Assembly: GCF_012726265.1 (NCBI RefSeq)
Contig: NZ_JAASAG010000012.1
Location: 242,865 to 306,864, forward strand
DNA length: 64,000 bases
DNA from: Streptomyces sp. HNM0575
GTDB taxonomy: Bacteria; Actinomycetota; Actinomycetes; Streptomycetales; Streptomycetaceae
Direction: 5' to 3'
Positions 61,036 to 64,000 of the stretch are shown here, piece after piece. A program made the translations under genes and the position numbers. The notes beneath the pieces were generated by a model. It saw nothing but the letters and a program-made list of their open reading frames with translations, did no database searches and was not told the origin of the DNA. The stretch's first letter is position 1; every line of letters starts with the position of its first letter.

Positions 61036-62205
61036 ATGAACAGCGACAGCGCGAGCGGCGGCAGCGCGAGCAGCGACAGCGACGCCACCAGGGTCGTACG
61101 GGCGGGCCTCCCGGAGGAGCAGCCGTACGAACCGCCGCTGCCCGGGCCCGTGTTCGCCGCCCACTACCACCTGCCGGGCGACATCGCCGGCGCTCCCTAC
61201 GCCTACGGCCGCGACGCCAACCCCACCTGGACCGCGCTGGAACGCGCCGTCGCCGAGCTGGAGGCCCCGGGCGACGACCGCGTGCGGACGACCGTATTCG
61301 CCTCCGGCATGGGCGCGATCTCGGCGGTGCTGCTCTCCCGGGCACGCCCCGGCAGCGTCTTCGTACTGCCCGACGACGGCTACAACCTCCTCGTACCGAT
61401 GCGGGAGCGGCTGGCCGAACTCGGCGTCGAGGTGCGCACCGCGCCGACCGCCGGCGACGCCCAACTCCCCCTGCTCGACGGTGCGTCGCTGCTGTGGATC
61501 GAGTCGCCGTCCAACCCGGGCCTGGACGTGTGCGACATCCGGCGCCTGGCCGGCGCCGCCCGTGAACGCGGCGCGCTCGTCGCCGTCGACAACACCCTCG
61601 CGACCCCGCTGGGCCAGCGCCCCCTCGAACTGGGCGCGGACTTCTCCGTGGCCAGCGGCACGAAGGCGCTCACCGGGCACGGCGACGTGCTTCTCGGCCA
61701 TGTGAGCTGCCGCGACGAGGAACTGGCCGCGGCCGTGCGGCAGTGGCGGAAGCTGGTCGGTGCGATCCCCGGGCCGATGGAGGCGTGGCTGGCCCACCGG
61801 TCCCTGGCGACGCTCGACCTGCGTACCCGGCGGCAGGCGGAGAACGCGGCGGCCGTGGCGGAGGCCCTGCTGGCACGCCCCGAGGTGGACTGCGTACGCC
61901 ATCCCGGCCTGCCCGGCGACCCCGCGCACGCGACGGCCGCGCGGCAGATGAGGCGCTTCGGCTGCGTCGTCTCCTTCACGCTGCCCGGCAAGGAGCACGC
62001 GGACCGGTTCCTCGGGGCGCTGCGCCTCGTCGACGAAGCCACCAGCTTCGGCGGGGTCCGCTCGACGGCCGAGCGGCGCGGACGGTGGGGCGGGGACGCG
62101 GTGCCCGCCGGCTTCGTACGGCTCTCGGCCGGGGTTGAGGACGCGGACGACCTGGTCGCGGACGTGCTGCGGGCCTTGGACGTGGCGGCGGGCGGTCAGC
62201 GGTGA
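61036..62205 (+). CDS. Cystathionine gamma-lyase/synthase-type PLP enzyme
   Basis: This 389-residue enzyme of the Cys/Met metabolism PLP family has the PLP lysine in SGTKALTGHGDVLLG, the strand VFASGMGAISAVLL and VAVDNTLATPLGQRP, and ESPSNPGLDVCDI. It may cleave cystathionine or make thioether bonds; the sequence does not separate these. GGGAGAG precedes the ATG. Confidence 0.88.
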   Translation: MNSDSASGGSASSDSDATRVVRAGLPEEQPYEPPLPGPVFAAHYHLPGDIAGAPYAYGRDANPTWTALERAVAELEAPGDDRVRTTVFASGMGAISAVLLSRARPGSVFVLPDDGYNLLVPMRERLAELGVEVRTAPTAGDAQLPLLDGASLLWIESPSNPGLDVCDIRRLAGAARERGALVAVDNTLATPLGQRPLELGADFSVASGTKALTGHGDVLLGHVSCRDEELAAAVRQWRKLVGAIPGPMEAWLAHRSLATLDLRTRRQAENAAAVAEALLARPEVDCVRHPGLPGDPAHATAARQMRRFGCVVSFTLPGKEHADRFLGALRLVDEATSFGGVRSTAERRGRWGGDAVPAGFVRLSAGVEDADDLVADVLRALDVAAGGQR

Positions 62206-62427
62206 CGCGGTGGGCGGGTCCGCGCCGCCCGGCGTCCCGGTGTCCCGGCGAACGGTGACCCGGCGCCTCCGCGAGCCGGGAATCCGTGATCCGGCGACCT
62301 CCATGATCCGGCGCCTCCGTGAACCGGCGAGCTGTGAGCCGGTGAGGCGGTGACCCGCGAGCCTGTGACCCGTGAGTCCGTGACCCGGTGAGCCGGTGCC
62401 CCTCCCGTGCCCCCGCACGTCCGGCGA
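62206..62427. repeat. Degenerate gtgaNccggNg tandem repeats
   Basis: About ten short, imperfect units of the form gtgacccggcg / gtgagccggtg fill most of the gap between two convergent genes. Spacing is irregular. No gene is seen. Confidence 0.65.
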
Positions 62428-63519
62428 CTACTCCGGCTTGTGCTCCGGCCCGCCGTAGTCGGGGCTGGAGTAGTCCGGGCTGGAGTAGCGCGGGCGGACG
62501 CTCTCGGGGTCCTTGCCGTCCGACGGGCTGCGGCTGGAGAAGTCAGGCCCCGAGTAGCCGAGCCGCGGGGTGCGCTCCTCGGCGCGGGACGCCTCCGTCA
62601 CGGACCCGGACGACGGTGCCTGGGCCGAGGGGGTCCTGGACGTGGCCGTGGTGTCCGGGCCGTCCGCGGCCTCCGCAGCAGAGGAACCGGCCGCGCCGTG
62701 CGCGCTCTCCGTACCGTCGCCGCCGCGGCGCTGCCCGCCCGGCTGCGCGGCGAGCGCGTCCGCGAGGAACGGCACGATGCCGTGCTCCAGCAGCGCATCC
62801 CGCCAGACCACGCGCGCGTCCGACACCTCCCGGGCCAGCCGTGATTCGCGCGAGTCGCCCTCGCGCCCCTCCGCGTCCGCACCCGCGTCCATGGGCGCAC
62901 CGCGGCGTGCACCGGCGCCGTTGCGCAGGGCCGTCAGCCACAGCTCGGCCATCGCCACCACGATCCCGGCGGCGGCCAGTACGGCGAAGACCCAGCCCGC
63001 GCCGCGCATCGGCGCGGCTATGGAAGGCTCCGGCGAGAGGACCCGCAGCAGATAGCCCAGCAGCAGGAAGATGACGGCGGCAGTGCCGGCCAGCAGCGGC
63101 ACCAGCACGGAGACCATCGCCAGCAGCCCGGCCCCGGACGTCTCACCGACGCCCTCGCCGACACCGGCGAGGCTCAACCCGCCTCCGCCGCCCCGCTGTT
63201 CGCCGTCGTCCTCGGAGCCGGCGCGCGAGCCCGCGGCAGCAGAGCCGCCCCGGCCCTTCGGCCCGGCCGAGGCCCGCGATCCCTCAACGGCCTCTTCGCG
63301 CAGGCGAGTTCGCAGCGCGACGTACTGCCCGTACTCCTCCGCGGCCTCCGCGGCGATCGCCGAGGCGGCGCTGAGGGCCATCACGCGCAGCTGACCCGCG
63401 CTGATCTGCTCGCCAACCGCCGCCAGCGCAGGACGCCGGCCCGCCTCACGCAGGGCCTCGTCCACGGCCCGCTCGAACTCGGGCCGGTCTTCGGGCAGCA
63501 GTTGCGGAGCGCTGTTCAT
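62428..63519 (-). CDS. Two-TM protein with disordered tail, unknown
   Basis: This protein of about 363 residues has an N-terminal helical part (PEFERAVDEALREAGRRPAL), two membrane spans (LLAMVSVLVPLLAGTAAVIFLLLGYLLRVL and GWVFAVLAAAGIVVAMAELW), a DUF-like segment (LAREVSDARVVWRDALLEHGIVPFLADALA) and a Ser/Asp/Tyr-rich C-tail with YSSPDYSSPDYGG repeats. Function is unknown. ATG at 63519 (GGGGGA upstream) is preferred to 63525. Confidence 0.75.
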   Translation of the reverse strand: MNSAPQLLPEDRPEFERAVDEALREAGRRPALAAVGEQISAGQLRVMALSAASAIAAEAAEEYGQYVALRTRLREEAVEGSRASAGPKGRGGSAAAGSRAGSEDDGEQRGGGGGLSLAGVGEGVGETSGAGLLAMVSVLVPLLAGTAAVIFLLLGYLLRVLSPEPSIAAPMRGAGWVFAVLAAAGIVVAMAELWLTALRNGAGARRGAPMDAGADAEGREGDSRESRLAREVSDARVVWRDALLEHGIVPFLADALAAQPGGQRRGGDGTESAHGAAGSSAAEAADGPDTTATSRTPSAQAPSSGSVTEASRAEERTPRLGYSGPDFSSRSPSDGKDPESVRPRYSSPDYSSPDYGGPEHKPE

Positions 63520-63897
63520 GTGCATCCCCCGATGCTCCATAGGGCCTTCCGGTGCCGGATGGGGGGCACTCCCAGGGGGAGGGCGGGGCAAGCCACGGCG
63601 ACGGCAGGGGAACTCGCAGCGGCAGAACCGATATTAGAGGGAGTCCGGCACCTTCCGAGAGAGAGTTTCCGGTAATTGCCCCGCCCCGGCAACGTGTTGA
63701 GCGCCGCTGTGCGCCCGCCCGTACCCGCGTACGCCCGCCTGCGGACAGGTCCGCACCCGGTCGGATCCCCAGTCTGGGACCGGTCTGTGAACAGGTATTC
63801 AACAGATGCTGAACAGGCAAGCTGCCCCGCCCGGAGGCCGGTGAAACGCCCGGCGGCTCCCGCGAACCGGGCCGCTAGTTGTATTGATCACGAGCGT
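63520..63897. other. Gap before the insertion element
   Basis: No gene is seen. At 63789-63816 three [G/C]AACAG hexamers repeat every 11 bp, which is one helical turn. The A/T-richer region about 63610-63670 may hold the promoter of the two-TM gene. Confidence 0.6.
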
Positions 63898-64000
63898 TGT
63901 TGACACTTGTGGGTCTTGATCATGGCGAAGGCCTCCGCTGTGGTGGAGCTGTCTAAGGACTGCACCGCAGGGAGGCCTTCGTGTACCACCGTAATGCCCG
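63898..64000 (+). mobile_element. Left end of an IS481-like insertion sequence (cut by window)
   Basis: The end probably begins TGTTGACACTTGTGGGTCTTGATC at 63898, with a hairpin (GAAGGCCTCC near 63926 and GGAGGCCTTC near 63971) before the transposase start at 63981. The right end is outside the window. Confidence 0.6.
63981..64000 (+). CDS. IS481-family transposase, first codons only
   Basis: GTG TAC CAC CGT AAT GCC encodes VYHRNA, the usual N-terminus (M/VYHRNA) of IS481-family transposases in Streptomyces. The rest lies beyond the window, so the call rests on six residues and the end structure. Confidence 0.5.

Overview
The window is chromosomal DNA from a Streptomyces-like actinomycete. 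The GC content is very high, GTG and TTG starts are common, and Shine-Dalgarno sites are purine-rich. The gene order class A PBP / padR / ino1 / femX / rpsF-ssb-rpsR-rplI / dnaB is the one I know from the oriC-proximal region of Streptomyces and, in part, of Mycobacterium. All functional calls come from reading motifs by eye; no database search was run.

Layout. (1) 1-19.4 kb is the conserved core: class A penicillin-binding protein, PadR regulator with inositol-1-phosphate synthase, alanine-racemase-like protein and FemX (cell wall), a drug exporter, DUF5996 and UBP-zinc-finger proteins, the rpsF-ssb-rpsR-rplI operon, a MATE exporter, and the replicative helicase DnaB, whose P-loop is interrupted by a class 3 intein. 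(2) 19.5-30.4 kb holds small regulators and metabolic genes: HxlR with DUF1304, GNAT, MarR with an MFS exporter, DUF2269, a HAD phosphatase, a flavohemoglobin with a very long Pro-rich N-terminus, an FMN split-barrel protein and a NUDIX hydrolase. (3) 30.4-36.6 kb looks like a catabolic island: a DAACS-family transporter, CMD-family protein, SDR and PDC-lactonase-like amidohydrolase in one operon, then an IclR regulator divergent from a double EthD-like protein. A structured leader with a 16-codon ORF lies upstream of the transporter. (4) 36.6-53.6 kb is accessory: a STAND ATPase with 14 WD40 repeats, a broken integrative conjugative element (FtsK/TraSA fragment fused to a membrane protein, truncated partner, GntR regulator with operators, large cruciform), an AT-richer HEPN (ApeA-like) gene, a STAND-TPR protein with near-identical 126-bp repeats, a DUF4041/GIY-YIG protein, and a small regulatory module (two small proteins, HATPase, HTH-TPR regulator with a 30-bp palindrome). 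No integrase, replication initiator or tRNA attachment site was seen. (5) 53.7-64 kb returns to core: NUDIX, thiC with a TPP riboswitch, YibE/F, DUF5326, cupin, holin-like protein, PtpA with a fructosamine kinase, a cystathionine gamma-lyase-type enzyme, a two-TM protein, and the left end of an IS481-like element running off the window.

The best candidates for something undescribed are the leader peptide/alternating hairpin element at about 30.48-30.60 kb, the in-frame TraSA::membrane-protein chimera, and the defence-like cluster HEPN / STAND-TPR / DUF4041-GIY-YIG at 43.6-49.7 kb. The dnaB intein is a clear example of a class 3 intein whose endonuclease has lost both catalytic aspartates.
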